This document shows positions 35,201 through 47,315 of a stretch of 64,000 nucleotides of DNA, piece after piece. The DNA is from Trileptium ribeirensis (taxonomy: Eukaryota > Nematoda > Enoplea > Enoplida > Thoracostomopsidae), in NCBI GenBank assembly GCA_030248225.1, contig JASANE010029356.1, positions 149,701-213,700 of the forward strand, read 5' to 3'. The notes beneath the pieces are model-generated. The model did no database searches, had not been told where the DNA came from, and worked only from the letters and a program-made list of their open reading frames with translations. Each line of letters opens with the position of its first letter. The first letter of the stretch is position 1. The translations under genes were made by a program, and so were the position numbers.

Positions 35201-35500
35201 AAAAAGCTCGCTAGCTACAAAATTAGCTAATGCTAGACTAAACTTTGTATGTGCCCAGCAATAATCCGCTTTTGTCATTCCCAAAAAATCGGCAATCGAA
35301 CATTTTTTGGCGATCGTATATCTGTTTTCAAACGGTTTAAAAACATTTTCGGCACGAGTTTGAAAGCGTATAAATAATGTTACCGAACATTTTAATGAAA
35401 TTGTTAAGCTGTTGAACATACATTTACAAAGTTTTAATTTGAGACTTGTCATTCGGGAAGAGTATAGCATTTGACCTCAAATTTTGTTAGCGAACAAACA
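32240..35500. other. Non-coding, no gene supported
   Basis: AT-rich. Around 34600-34720 the phrase 'AGCGACCCGGGGAGTCG...GATGAGCTGAT' matches 44947-45010 in palindrome arm 1, so a diverged copy of that dispersed repeat is present. Frames such as 33553-33888 and 35132-35470 (minus) show no motif. Confidence 0.45.
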
Positions 35501-35514
35501 TGCAGACTAGGTAG

Positions 35515-35700
35515 CGCAGCGCGTATCGATTGTTGGTCGCGAACATGAATAAGTTATGCGAGTGCGATATTTAATCCAATTTAATTAGAATAATGCAATA
35601 CGTCGCTGTGCGCGAACAGACGATCCTGTTTTGTTGTTCGCGAACATGACTGCATTATGCGAGATTTAATTTGATTTAATCAGAATAATATTAAACGTAG
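35515..35700. repeat. Two diverged units of about 110 bp
   Basis: 'CGCGAACATGAnTnnnTTATGCGAG' followed by 'TTTAATnnnATTTAATnAGAATAAT' occurs at 35538 and 35639. Confidence 0.6.
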
Positions 35701-35759
35701 TTGCGGTTTTGCAATCGATTTTTCGCGAACGATATTAGTCAAATTTCGATTTCGTGTTG

Positions 35760-37625
35760 CAAAATTCAATTTTGTAGTCGAACTATATACTCATCTGTTT
35801 AAATACATAGCAGAATGGTTCAAAAACTCTTCGAAAACGTATCTTTGTACTAGTCGACGTTCTTGAAATACTTTCAGAAATGTCATATTTGTGATCAGCG
35901 ACATAGAAAACCCCCGTGTGTAATTCATTTTTCATTTGAGAACACTTTGAAATTTTTCAAAAAATTAGCTAGTTAACTAACTAATTAGCATTAGTAAGTT
36001 TTTAACTTCCTCGAATAGTAATGAACACCGGATTCACAATCACCACAACGAGATGTAGTATATGCACCAAAATAATAGCTTTACACTAATTAGTCATTGA
36101 AAATTAAGCAATTTCTATTTGAAAATGCTAAAAATAGGCTAACACGACTAACTAATTGGGTAATGACTAAGTAACTAAAGCAAATTTTGACAAAATCTAT
36201 TTGTCTTGCACCTGTCCGATATTAGGCCTTTCAAACAAAAAGTTTCTTTTAAATCGGCCCAGTAGTTATTGAGGAGTTCAACAGACAGACGGTACCGATT
36301 TTCCCCTTTGACGAAAACAAAAACGCTTCGCTTCGTTCAGCTCAATTAAACCAAACATTTCATGAAGTACATTACATACAGAATACTATACTACATACAG
36401 AAGGTCGTACCTATTTTATGCAGGCACTTGCGACCGTTTCCGTAGATAGCTGTTTATGGTCAAACATATTCGTTTGTTTGGAACCGGGTGCCAATGAATT
36501 GTATCAGTTAAGCGGTATAAAACAAAATACGATATATAAACAATACGGTACGTTCAGTTAACATATACGCAGTTCTCACCACAGTAATTAACTACTGCGA
36601 ACAGCAAAATATATGAAATTTTAATGTTGAAACTTGCGACACCTTGTGAGCGAGCAGCGGTGAAATGTGGCGAGTACATTTCAATATATAATGCAAATTT
36701 GTGATATAAAACCATAAAAACACCAGACTTAAATTGTACTTTACAAGCGCACTGCGCGTATCTACTTGAGCTAAGTACAGTTGAGTTGGCCTTTTATCAA
36801 GTTAGCTCAGGATCGCAAAACCGATGTCCTCGTAAAAATCACCATTTTACTTTATGTACGATGAAACAAATTTGAAACAAACAATACGCAGATGTTGTTC
36901 GCAATCCCAATTTCACGATTTTAGCACCCAATTTAGTGACTGCGTATTTTTCAAATCGCGATTCAAATTGCGTTTTTATCGCACACTCAAATAGATTTTA
37001 AAGTCCGTGATTACAAACTATGCGATTCAGCATGGAATTTGAGGCACGCGAAAAAATTGCGAAATCGACAAAAATGTACGCGAATTGAGTTCGTATATCT
37101 CAGATCTCATATTCGGGTTCTCCAAAACTGCGAATATCAAGCACTAATTTGACCGCGAATTTTTGTACGATTCTCAGCGATTTTGACAATAAGAAATAAA
37201 CATGGTATACGGACCTAAAGTAGACTTTCTGATAGGTAAATATCAGAACACAAACGGAACCATAGGAGAAGCTAAAAAGTCGTGCGAATTAATACTATCT
37301 ATGTCTAAGTAGAACATGACTGAAATTCGTAAAAACGATGCAACCAGATTGTTGTAAATACATAAACATACAAGCACTACAACGCATTATTAGCATAAGT
37401 ACATTACCCGTGTTAAGTGCAACATTATATCGTGCACTTCGCAAAGTCTACGTTGTGACCAATTTTAACTTTTATAATTAACTGGACCGCAAAGCATTCT
37501 CAACCGTTTTGTTGGAAATATACAATCATTTGCTTCTGTTCAAAAACAAGTGTAACGTAATACTAAAATCGCAAATTAATTGTTCATTTGATTTATCTAA
37601 CAGTGTTCGAGAACAAAGTAAGCCC
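35760..37625. other. Non-coding, AT-rich
   Basis: Contains many TTCGCGAA-like and 'AATTAGCTAGTTAACTAACT' (35964) simple motifs but no gene or bounded element. Confidence 0.45.
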
Positions 37626-37632
37626 AATCCTA

Positions 37633-38122
37633 ATGCGCGAGTAAACTTAAGGTGACCGCGCCAATCATCCTATTTTGCATTTTTTGCATAACTTTGTTAC
37701 GGAACGCTTTTTGGTCCATTGAAATTAGGCGTAAAACTGTTCGCGAACACAGCGCTTGCGGTTGAAATCTAACCATTTTGTGTCCGCGAAAATTCAATTA
37801 AAATTACTCAAATTTTTGAGAACGAAAACTTGTCGATTTGACTGTGACGCCACTTTTGCATTAAATTTGTTCGCGAACACTGTTATAATCCAAATTTAAA
37901 CGATAATGCCTTAGGGAACAGAATTTCTGCAAACTGAAATCGCCGAAATTCTGTTCGAACACAAGGTCTAACTTCTGGCAATTGAATTTGATTTTGTCAA
38001 TTTTGGGTTAGCGAAAAACCGAATGAAATTAAGCCACTTTTCCGTAACAAGGGTTCGTGATTCGATATCAGTAATGACAAAATAGGATGGTTGGCGGGGT
38101 CACCTTAAGTTTACTCACGCAT
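37633..38122. mobile_element. 490-bp MITE with 45-bp ends and 7-bp target duplication
   Basis: ATGCGCGAGTAAACTTAAGG at 37633 is matched inverted by CCTTAAGTTTACTCACGCAT ending at 38122; the match continues inward for about 45 bp with few changes. AATCCTA (37626-37632) and AATCCGA (38123-38129) flank it, a 7-bp duplication with one change. A partial relative with only the right end lies at 38130-38331. Confidence 0.8.
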
Positions 38123-38129
38123 AATCCGA

Positions 38130-38331
38130 TACATTGTCGTTCGAAAAAAAGTCCGGTTAATTTTCGTTAAATTTTCGCGAACACAAATTAGTAGGATCTC
38201 TATAGCAGAGCTGTGTGTTCGCAATCAGTTTTGTGCCGAATTACGGTAAGTCAAAAAACGTTCGGTAGCAGATTTTTAATCGAAATTGCAAAATAGAATG
38301 GATGGTTTGCGTAGGTTAAGTTTACTGTCGC
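38130..38331. mobile_element. Right-end fragment of the 490-bp MITE family
   Basis: 'AAAATAGAATGGATGGTTTG' and 'GTTAAGTTTACTGTCGCAT' near 38290-38331 repeat the right end of 37633-38122. The left end is absent. Confidence 0.5.
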
Positions 38332-38670
38332 ATACTTAAAACGACCTGCGACGACATACAATTTTATCTAAACAAAAAGACGAATACTGTTAAGAATATT
38401 TTTATTCAAAACATTGTATGAAAAATAATGCGTCGTTCACAGAGAAATGTATGCCCTTACTCGACATCGTCAGCATATACACACGTGTGTATGGAAACAT
38501 TACGTTCAAACGTATTTAACAACTTTCGTGAGTTGCTACGCAAAGCGGGTTCTGCGTAGCAACATTCATACGTTGTTACACATAAACGCTTGTATGTAAC
38601 AACATTGCTAATGTTGTTACGCTCGAAAGTTCGAGCTTTCGCAGCTTTGTAACAACATGCTCAAAGTCCA

Positions 38671-39260
38671 AGGTGTCTGGGTACGACAGCCAGTGCCTCA
38701 GGCGGCGGGACGTCGGTGTTCGGCTTCCAAGTGAGGCAGCCAGTTGGCGGAGGGGGGGCGGGTGGCAGGTAGCTACAATTTTGAAATTGGAGAACTGGAA
38801 CGGACACCAATATGAAACTGGAGGGGGCGTCAAATCAAACTGGAGGAGGCGCCAATATCAAACTCGAGAAGGACACCACTATCAAATTGGAGGGGGTGCC
38901 AATATCAATCTAGGAGACACCAATATGAAACAAGTCCAAGGTGTCTGGGTACACCTATATCAAATATCTGGGTACACCTATATCAAATATCTGGGGACCC
39001 AAGGTGTCTGGGTACGATAGCCAGTGCCTCAGGCGGCGGGACGTCGGTGTTCGGCTTCCAAGTGAGGCAGCCAGTTGGCGGAGGGGGGGCGGGTGGCAGG
39101 TAGCTAGAATTTTGAAATTGGAGAACTGGAACGGACACCAATATGAAACTGGAGGGGGCGTCAAATCAAACTGGAGGAGGCGCCAATATCAAACTCGAGA
39201 AGGACACCACTATCAAATTGGAGGGGGTGCCAATATCAATCTAGGAGACACCAATATGAA
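38671..39260. repeat. Direct duplication inside the foldback
   Basis: The block starting AGGTGTCTGGGTACGA is nearly identical at 38671-38929 and 39002-39260; a short extra copy of its first bases lies at 38939. Confidence 0.9.
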
Positions 39261-39700
39261 ACTTGAGTGGGTCACCAATATCAAACTGGAGGGGGCACAA
39301 ATATCCAACTACAGTCGGGCACCAATATCAAACTGCATGAGGCACCGATATCAAACTAGAGGGGGCACCAAAATAACTGGAGGGGCGCTAATATCAAATT
39401 AAACCGCGGCACCAATATCAAACTGGAGGGCGAACCAATATCCAGCTGGAGGGGAACACCAAAATTAAACTGGAGGGGGCACCAATATCAAACTGTAGAG
39501 GCGCACCATTATCAAACTAGAAGTGGGCACCAATATCAAACTGGAGGGTAATACCAATATCAAACTGGAGGAGGCACTAATATCAAACTGGAAGGGCGCA
39601 CCATAATCAAACTGGTTCGATCACCAATCAGTTTGATATCATGGTGCCTTCCTCAAGTTTGATATTGTTCCCCCTACAGTTTGATATTGATTCCCCTCCA
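38785..39700. repeat. Minisatellite, about 23-25-bp units (CCAATATCAAACTGGAGGGG)
   Basis: The unit ACCAATATCAAACTGGAGGG and close variants follow each other about 30 times, and turn to the opposite direction after about 39625 ('CAGTTTGATATCATGGTGCC'). Confidence 0.85.
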
Positions 39701-40274
39701 ATTTCCCGCCAGCCGATCCCACGCCTCCCCTCAGCACTGTAAATGCCGTAAAGTTTCACGAAAATTGGAAACATTAAGGACATTTAGGGAATACATAAAC
39801 AAAAATCGCCAAAAATTAACAAAAATGGGGAAAATTGACCGAGAAATTAGGAAAATTATGAACTTCTACAAATTTTGACATTCTACCTACCTGACACCCC
39901 GCCCCCCTCAGCCAACTGGCTGCTTCCCTTGGAACCCGAACACCGACGTCATGCACCTTGAGGCACTGGCTATCATACCCTGAGACCTCGTACTTTGAGT
40001 ATGTATGATTAAGACTGGTTGTAACAACATCCCATTGTTGTTACAAAGCTGCGAAAGTTTGTAACTTTCGAGAGTAACAACATTAGCAATGCCGTTACAT
40101 ACAAGCGCTTATGCGTAACAACGTACGAATGTTGTTACGCAGAACCCACTTTGCGTAACAACTCACCAAAGTTGTTACATACGTTCGAATGTAATGTTTC
40201 CATACACGCATGTGTATATGCTGACGATATCGAGCAAGTGCACACATTTCTCTGTGAACGACTCATAATATTGG

Positions 40275-41115
40275 CAAATAATGTCACAATCTTTTGCATT
40301 GTTCTCAACATCAAAGCAATGTATAATACTTTAATGCGTACTATCACCACAATCAAGCCATTCACTTTGATGAAGCCAACCTATGAACCAACTTGTTTCA
40401 GGTAAACTCCTACACACTGTGCGGGACCGACCCTCCCCCACGAAACTGGATATCAATGTGTTTAATACATCCCAAAATGGCACGGTTAAGGCGACAACGG
40501 TTGACATCTAATATCATTTCGTTTTATACACTCTTGATTTCATATTGAAAACCGAATTTTACACAACACCGAATTATAGCACTAATACTATATTCTAAAC
40601 TCAGTACTATAAAACAATGCCATTAACTTATTTACCGTAAGCCTGAGTTGATTATGATGTTGTCTATAACGCAACTACATGTATCAACTTTTTAATCCGG
40701 GCCATCTATACATTTCTTCTTTGTTGATTAGGCACGATAGTTGCCCAAAAAGCAGCGAGCTAATCTTCGAAACCGGTACAACTCAACAACACGTTGATCT
40801 CTTAGTCGCGTTTGCTTATTCTTACTAGACGTATAGTAGTAAAATTTGACAATGTCCGTTACTGATTTCTTTACGGTGACACGCGTGCTGTGCAGGCTGA
40901 TTCGCGCGATAGCTGACTTGAAAGCTTAACGTCTTTATTACAGCGAAGCCTCATTCCAATATCTTCACCCCCTCTCCAAAAAGTGGTCCAACTGGGCTGG
41001 GGTCCGGTCCCAAAGAAATCCGAAAAATCACATTATTTATCGTATCTCAACAACTGAAGTAGATATTATTTAAGCCCAGTTGATCTCATTTCGTACAGCA
41101 AATAAGATTCTACGA
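40275..41115. other. Non-coding, no feature recognised
   Basis: AT-rich with no supported gene or element. Confidence 0.45.
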
Positions 41116-41117
41116 GA

Positions 41118-41840
41118 ATGTTATATTGCTTTTTTAGAATGCGGGATTGGGGTCAAAGTGGTTTTAATGGAATAACGACCCCCAAAATACACGAAAACCA
41201 TAATATCGATGCAAGCGTTCGAGCTACCAGGAAATCATTTTTATTTTATTTTATAAAGCAATCCATCCTCTATATATCTAGATATGGTGCTGTGCTATTG
41301 CAATTATTTATGCGGCACAGTTGGGTCAAAACGGGATTTTCAATAGAGCCACGAGACCGAAAACACACGAAAATTGCAATGCTGACGTAACCATTCGAGC
41401 TATATGAATGTTATTGATGTTTTGTACAGTATTTTTGCCGCTATATATCTGCAAATGATATGCTGCTATTGTCATTACTTACGCTGCAGGGTTGGTTCTA
41501 AACTTAAACACTTTAAACACTTAATCCAATGCGCTCGGTCCACCACCAGCGGTTGGATTCCCCTGATGAACCAGTTGTCGCCATTGACACCGATCGCATG
41601 CTGTGTCACGGATGATTTCTTGGAAGCTTCTTGCCCATACTGCAGCTCCGTATGCCTGCTTCAGATGGATGAGGTCGGATTCGACTAGGGATAACCACGT
41701 TTTCTTAGGCGCGTTACGAGTACACCTCCAGCTAGCGGGCACGGGAAGATCCCAGACCTGCGAGCACAGGTTCTAAACGGGTCTTTGAATGGGCTCATGA
41801 GACTCAAAACACGAAAAATGACAATATCTCCACAACTTTA
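41118..41840 (-). repeat. Inverted relatives of the 175-bp repeat, interrupted by a LINE tail
   Basis: 'CGAAAACACACGAAAATTGC' near 41354 and 'GGGCTCATGAGACTCAAAAC' near 41791 correspond on the minus strand to units of 26330-27000. Three units are seen, the last ending where palindrome arm 1 begins (41841). Confidence 0.55.
41521..41760 (-). mobile_element. 3' coding remnant of a non-LTR retrotransposon (RT C-terminus)
   Basis: The minus strand codes for WRCTRNAPKKTWLSLVESDL then AVWARSFQEIIRDTACDRCQWRQLVHQG, in part. The pattern 'K-T-W...V-x-x-D-L ... A-x-D-R-x-x-W-R' is what I know from the end of CR1/RTE/L2-like endonuclease-reverse transcriptase proteins. Only the last 70 or so residues remain. 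It ends about 80 bp before palindrome arm 1. Confidence 0.6.
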
Positions 41841-42679
41841 GTAAACATGGGGGTTTCGGCCGAGTTGGAGAGGGGGGTGGACGGACATGGGGGAAAATCT
41901 CACGGACATGGGGGATTTGAAAAGTGGAGGTCCCGCACTGTGGGCAGGCCAGCATAATACAAATATTAGTAACTATATGAAACCCGAGTATCATATATAA
42001 AAGTAATTATCCAAACGCTACAACATAATCTATATTACAACAGCATAATAATATTACAACACTACAATATAATCTATATTACAATTTACGTGCAATTACA
42101 CTTTTTGTTACCTGCAAAGACATCAGCGTACAGCCAGTCCACAAGGACTTTAAGCCGGTACACGTCATACAAACAGGTACACAGTACGGTATGTATACAA
42201 AGATACAATCAGCTCAAATCAAAATAACATTTAAACAATGTTTCACTATTTAGACACAATCACAGCTTACTCTAACTTCAATATTATAATCACAGTTAAA
42301 AGCAACCCGCTATATTAACCGAGCAATACAGTATTAAATAATACAAAATTTTACGCATTACAATTACACATATAAGGCAGACAATGTCGGCCAACCTCAA
42401 AATTTCAGTACTAGTCTGAAGTTGGATAAAACATTTATAACACAGCAAACTAACTGTTAACCCTAACCTGCGTTCGGCATATCAGTGCTATGTATGGGTC
42501 ACACGATTATAAAATTGGCACAAGCTTGCTCGGAAGATCCCGTCAAGGCTTGTGGTTCGCTCTAACAATACTAGTATATGGCATGCGAGGGTGAAACGGA
42601 GTAAGCATGGTTTCATTAATTATTAAGTCATAATTTCGTGCAATCATCTGTGACAGAGAGTGCTTGGTGCATATACCAC

Positions 42680-43140
42680 CCTAAAACCTCTGGAATCCTG
42701 AACCTATTGAAAACCTCAACCCATCGAAAAAGCGAACCACGTATCATGTATTCGTGATTGTCACCATAACAACCAAACCACTGTATTTAGCACACCGAAA
42801 AAACCTATATATTTTCGAAGTGATGTATCGAACTACTGAACATGGAAGATGTTCTGGAAATCTGGTTCATTGACCCTAAACCCAACGAAAACATCTGAAA
42901 AGGCATGAGATACTCGTGCTGGACTGGATTCTATATAACCGTACTATTGTATTCAAACTACCGAAAAAATATATAGGTAATACTTTATGCCCTGTGGCAA
43001 TGCGTAAAACAACTTAAGACAAACTATATCCTGGAAATCCTGTTCATTGAACCTAAACCCATCGAACAGCAATGAAATGGCAAGAAATATGCACGCTGGA
43101 CTCTAGAAACCCAAATCATTGTATCCAACCTCCAGGAAAA
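42680..43140 (-). repeat. Dispersed family X in arm 1
   Basis: 'CACTGTATTTAGCACACCGA', 'TATTGTATTCAAACTACCGA' and 'CATTGTATCCAACCTCCAGG' mark three units, each with 'AAACCCATCGAA'. Mirror copy at 59080-59560. Confidence 0.6.
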
Positions 43141-43149
43141 CCTATATAG

Positions 43150-44704
43150 GGGTCATTTCACGAAACCATGTACTTTTGAAACACCACTTTTTGAAGCCAA
43201 AATGAAACGTTTTCGAATGTACACTGTCTAGACCCCTTCCGATGTAAAAAACCCTGAATTTTTCGAATATCGAGGTCTCTATGCGAAACGGTTGGAAAGG
43301 GCCCCCTGGGGGTCAAATTTTAATCCGAAATAAGTCATTATTCAGTAGCGTTGACGGAGTGACACGCGAACCATGGTCTATTTTTATGCAAGTCCATCCA
43401 AAATGGTCCTAGTCAAGCCATTTGGAGCACTTGCGACCTAAAATTGATGCTGCTAGGGCATTATTGGGGTTAAAATCGACCAATTTAGAACAAGCCTGTC
43501 GCAGAAGTTTTTCTAGCGCAACGGAGACAGCACCTACAGATACCATTTTATTCTCACAAACCAACCATGAGCGGGGGACGTCTGAGAAAAAATTTCAGGC
43601 AGATCCTTAGGCCTTGTAAAAAAATGGCACCCCGATATGTTGAGTCGGGGGGGGCTACACCTCAGGTCGGGGGGGCTACAGCTTCCTACAACATGCAACG
43701 CGCCAAACTTTAGCTACTTCTATACATTCTAGATGTAAGCTGGTGTAAAACAAATACAATTGATCTATGACCAGTTTACATTTAAGTGATGATACCAAGG
43801 ACAATGCGTGTAATAGATGTGCGGGCAGGCAGAAGGGTTTGCTAGCTGCCCAGTTAACAGCACGGCCCCGTATCATAGTGCAATGATGATGAACTTATAT
43901 ACTAATATGATTCTTGCGACCTTCGATTACTTTTATTATACATGCGGTCGGGGGGGGGGCTACACGCCAGGTCGGGGGGCTACATTTTCATTAAAAATTT
44001 TTAATAGATGGGTCGATTCTAGTGGGGCTTTACTATGTTTATATCCGGCCTATTGTAAGACTGTATGCTAAATTTGGCTTTTTTGAATTTAAGTTTGGTC
44101 AGGTCGGGGGGGGCTACATTTTGCATACCCCATGTTTGGCATTTTATGACCTTCGACCTCATAATGAAATAACACATGGACAGACGCTGATATTCTTTTT
44201 TTCAATAACACCTGTACTGATTGCGATTACCGTTATATAGCATTTTTGGCGCTAGTGCACTTTTACGTTATTTACCAGCGTCTGAAAGCTGCCAGATTTG
44301 ACCTTGGTCGGGGGGGGCTACATGTCACGAAAAAACTTTTCGGAAGCTTGACGTCAGCTTCAGTGTCGATGCTTACTCCCAAGTTTTTCCGGAAAAATTA
44401 GCAAATACCAATGGATCACAGTGAAATGAAAAACACGTATATGTATCACGTGCTAGCGATACGGCGAACGTTTATATTAGGACATGTGTTTTTGGCTTCA
44501 TTTGACCAACCCGGGTTGAGGGCCTCTGGCTCCTGCTGTTTGGGATACAGAGGTCCACCATACCTCGTTATGATCGTCGGATATGCTATTACTACATCTC
44601 ACAGCGACATTAAATTTCCTTACAAAAGACTGGTGGTATGGGCCAAAAAGTGCCGATGTAGCCCCCCCCCGCGACTAAAATGACATGGTTTCGTGAAATG
44701 GCCC
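43150..44704. mobile_element. 1.55-kb element with GGGTCATTTCACGAAACC ends (arm 1)
   Basis: GGGTCATTTCACGAAACCATGT at the left matches, inverted, the end ACATGGTTTCGTGAAATGGCCC. The direct repeat ATAG flanks both sides (43146-43149 and 44705-44708), a 4-bp target duplication. Inside, GGTCGGGGGGGCTACA recurs at about 43646, 43668, 43945, 43970, 44101 and 44309, and once inverted at 44660. Frames such as 43422-43610 and 44411-44683 have no recognised motif. The mirror copy is 57499-59062. Confidence 0.8.
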
Positions 44705-44829
44705 ATAGACGATTCATGATGACAAATGAAAGTGAACATTTCAGAACCGGGTTCCTCGACAGTAAAACCATTGAAACCCCATAATAATGTAGTCCAGTTG
44801 GAGTCTAGATAGAAAATCAATCATATCCT

Positions 44830-45330
44830 ATGTGCTTGATAGTCTAATTGACACTCATTACAAGGCAAAACACGCCATAAAACATCCCGAAATTTGAAAA
44901 AGCGCTATTCCTTGTAAAGGGTAGACGGCCTATACTCTAGCACACAGCGACCCAGGGAGTAGTCCCACAAAAAGTGGTGGCCAGGTGAGCTATAGATCTC
45001 GATGAGCTGATCATTTTTCACTGCGAAAACTGTGTCGCGAGATATGGGTTGCGAAACACTGGCATCCATACGGCAACATTCGGCTAAGAACCATTACAAA
45101 CCTGTTTTTTGAAAATTTGACCCGGGAGATGGTGTCGGACCTGAGTTCAACTAAAGGGGATATCGTCATCACTTTTGCTATCGAACAAAATTTTTTATCG
45201 AAATGCATCCTTCCGAAGATGAGCTATGAATGACAGGGACAGTCGAAAAAGACATTTTTATGTTTTTCCCCCTAACGCCTCAGTGGAAACTCTGCTCTAT
45301 CTGTTTTAATAAGTGATTGGAGCACCATAT
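44830..45330. repeat. Dispersed module 'GCGACCCAGGGAGT...TGCGAAACAC...GGAAACTC'
   Basis: 'CACAGCGACCCAGGGAGTAG', 'GAGATATGGGTTGCGAAACA' and 'CAGTGGAAACTCTGC' occur in the order found at 50680-51060, 34600-34720 and 28190-28500. The open frame 45011-45208 (minus) and its mirror at 56992-57180 belong to it. Confidence 0.5.
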
Positions 45331-46253
45331 TGCCGATCAATTCTTTAAACTTTACCACCTAATACCACTGATGAAAGTTATGCAATATATGAAATATTTG
45401 ATTTTTATTTCCTGAAATCTTAAATACACAATAGTTTAGTTATTTAGCAATATTTTCAACCAGAAAGCATGCATTACGTATAATGTTCGCTTTTGCTATT
45501 TATGGACAAGACTTGTTGCATCAATCTGCATACAGAAAACAACAACTTTTTTGTTATTGTACAACTAAAAATTTGTAGCCACTATACCATTTTAATTTTC
45601 ACTGTTCGAGTCAAAAATGTTACATTCGTATCTAAATGATTGAAATTTGTCGAGATTTCGACAAATCAAGGCCTAATTTGTGCCATCATAGCATTTTCCT
45701 TGGCAGAGCCAACATGACAAAGACTGTCGCTTGCTCGAGACTCTCGAAAAAAAAATTGACATATAAAAAGAAATTATTGATAATTCTAATAGTTTGTTTT
45801 CGAAAATCCTGAGCAACCTCTCGCTCGCGACTAACTCGAACATGCTCGATCGAAATACAGCAGTTATTTATTGCGAGAACTGTCGCACCCAGTTACAGAC
45901 GTGTTATTAATGTGGTTCAACATGCAAACCACTGCACAAATACTGGGGCTGCTGACAAGACCACTGTTAAACTGCTAACGATAACTGCACTGTAACGAGA
46001 CCACTATTCATTGCACAATTGCGTTATAAGGATGCATGCATCTTTATGTGAACTTCTCACTAAACGAAAATCATTTTCTTTGCAAAAATTAAAAAAGTAA
46101 ATTGTATTTTCCTTTAAACAATATTTTTTAAATATCCATTACACAAACAAATAACATTACACATTCCTGCCTGTCTTTTATACTCAAACCGAAACATAAA
46201 TAATCTCAAGAAAAACTTGACTGTTACAAACCAACACTAAACGCCTACTTCTG

Positions 46254-46485
46254 TCAGCGGCGTGCAGCAGCCCTCCCTCCAAGCAATTGTTCGACAAGTT
46301 TTATTTGAACGGGCGACAAATTCCATTGCCTGGACTCGTTTTGAAACTGCGCCCACCCTCCGCCAAAACCGCCACAGTATCCGTTCAACTTCGCGGCTAT
46401 GTGTGAGCGGATCAGTGCAGGTCCTTCGAGGCCCAGACTGTCGAACAATGGTGTCACTCGGCGCAATAAATACTTTTGGTGGTAG
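46254..46485 (-). CDS. msrA: Last exon of methionine sulfoxide reductase A (arm 1, open)
   Basis: The acceptor TGTATGATTCAG|CTACC starts the exon at 46485. With the two bases (GA) carried over from exon 47316-47447 the first codon is GAC, giving EDYHQKYLLRR, the conserved C-terminal motif of MsrA. It continues VTPLFDSL, AAKLNGYCGGFGGGW, then SPVQIKLVEQLL and ends AAARR-stop (TGA 46254-46256). The exon is 232 nt, 77 codons with the stop. The long tail after YHQKYLLRR, with an LNGY-x-G-x-G motif, is that of the MsrA group of bacteria and invertebrates rather than the short vertebrate type. MsrA repairs methionine-S-sulfoxide in proteins with thioredoxin. The catalytic GCFW exon is not in the arm, so this may be a 3' fragment. 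Confidence 0.85.
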
Positions 46486-47315
46486 CTGAATCATACAAAT
46501 GTAAAGATAAATAAAAAAGAATGCTTTTGATTTATAATAGTACAGCCTGAGCCCACTGTCTTGGAAAAAACCTCTAATACTGTGATAAATTACAATAAAA
46601 CATCGACTTTACATCATCTTCTCCAAAAAATGTACACGTGTTTAGTTTGAAATTCAAGTGGTGCTGCCCTGCTCGGAAGATACAAGTTGTTCCGAACAGT
46701 ATTTTTGATTCCCAAAACGTGGTTGGTTGGATTAGAATATTATTAACATTTATGTACGATGGGGCTTCAATAAATTATGAACAAGCGCGTTGATCGAAGT
46801 AAAAATATTATCACAAATGCATAAGATAAACTGAAAAAATTGATGATTTTCCTTGGGCTTCATTTAAGGTGTGGTGTGCTTTTCCATAGACGTGAATGAA
46901 ACCCCCCTGGGAAAGAACATTTATCAACATTTTCTAGAAACGCATTTGATATCAGCCAATGAAGGTAACGATGACAATCGTGGATACCGGATAGGCACCA
47001 TTTTCAGGAAATCAGACATTTTCCCGCCTTGTATTAACATAGCAGAATTTTGGTTAACCACAACACCAAAAACTGAAGGTAACAAAATAAAACAGCACAG
47101 AAATGATTAATTCATCAAGCGCACTGAACGTTAGATATTCTAGGGCATTCAAAAACCTAAAAAACATCTATTTGGAGCCTAGTTATTTTCAAACACTGAT
47201 TCATGGCAGAATTGCATAAAACAACCGCTACACGGCATATCCACTAAGGATTGTAAAATTAAATCAATGCAAAAACTTCAATTGTTATTGTTTAACTTTT
47301 GGTATAATAACTTAC

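Larger units (their letters stand above)
38428..40268. mobile_element. 1.84-kb foldback with GTAACAAC subrepeats and minisatellite core
   Basis: Arms at about 38428-38775 and 39887-40268 match inverted, including 'TCACAGAGAAATGT', 'CAGCATATACACACGTGTGT' and several GTAACAAC/GTTGTTAC motifs that can pair among themselves. Between the arms lie a 259-bp block duplicated at a 331-bp period (38671 and 39002) and a minisatellite. The open frames of 115 and 153 codons come from these repeats; the alternate-strand frames are equally long. Confidence 0.8.

Noticed and set aside
38673..39402. Open frames of 115 and 153 codons as a Gly/Gln/Tyr-repeat protein
   Set aside because: They are translations of the CCAATATCAAACTGGAGGGG minisatellite and the 331-bp duplication; the other strand is equally open.
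46871..47110. Plus-strand 79-codon frame in arm 1
   Set aside because: It is antisense within the msrA intron, and the mirror sequence in arm 2 is broken by stops.
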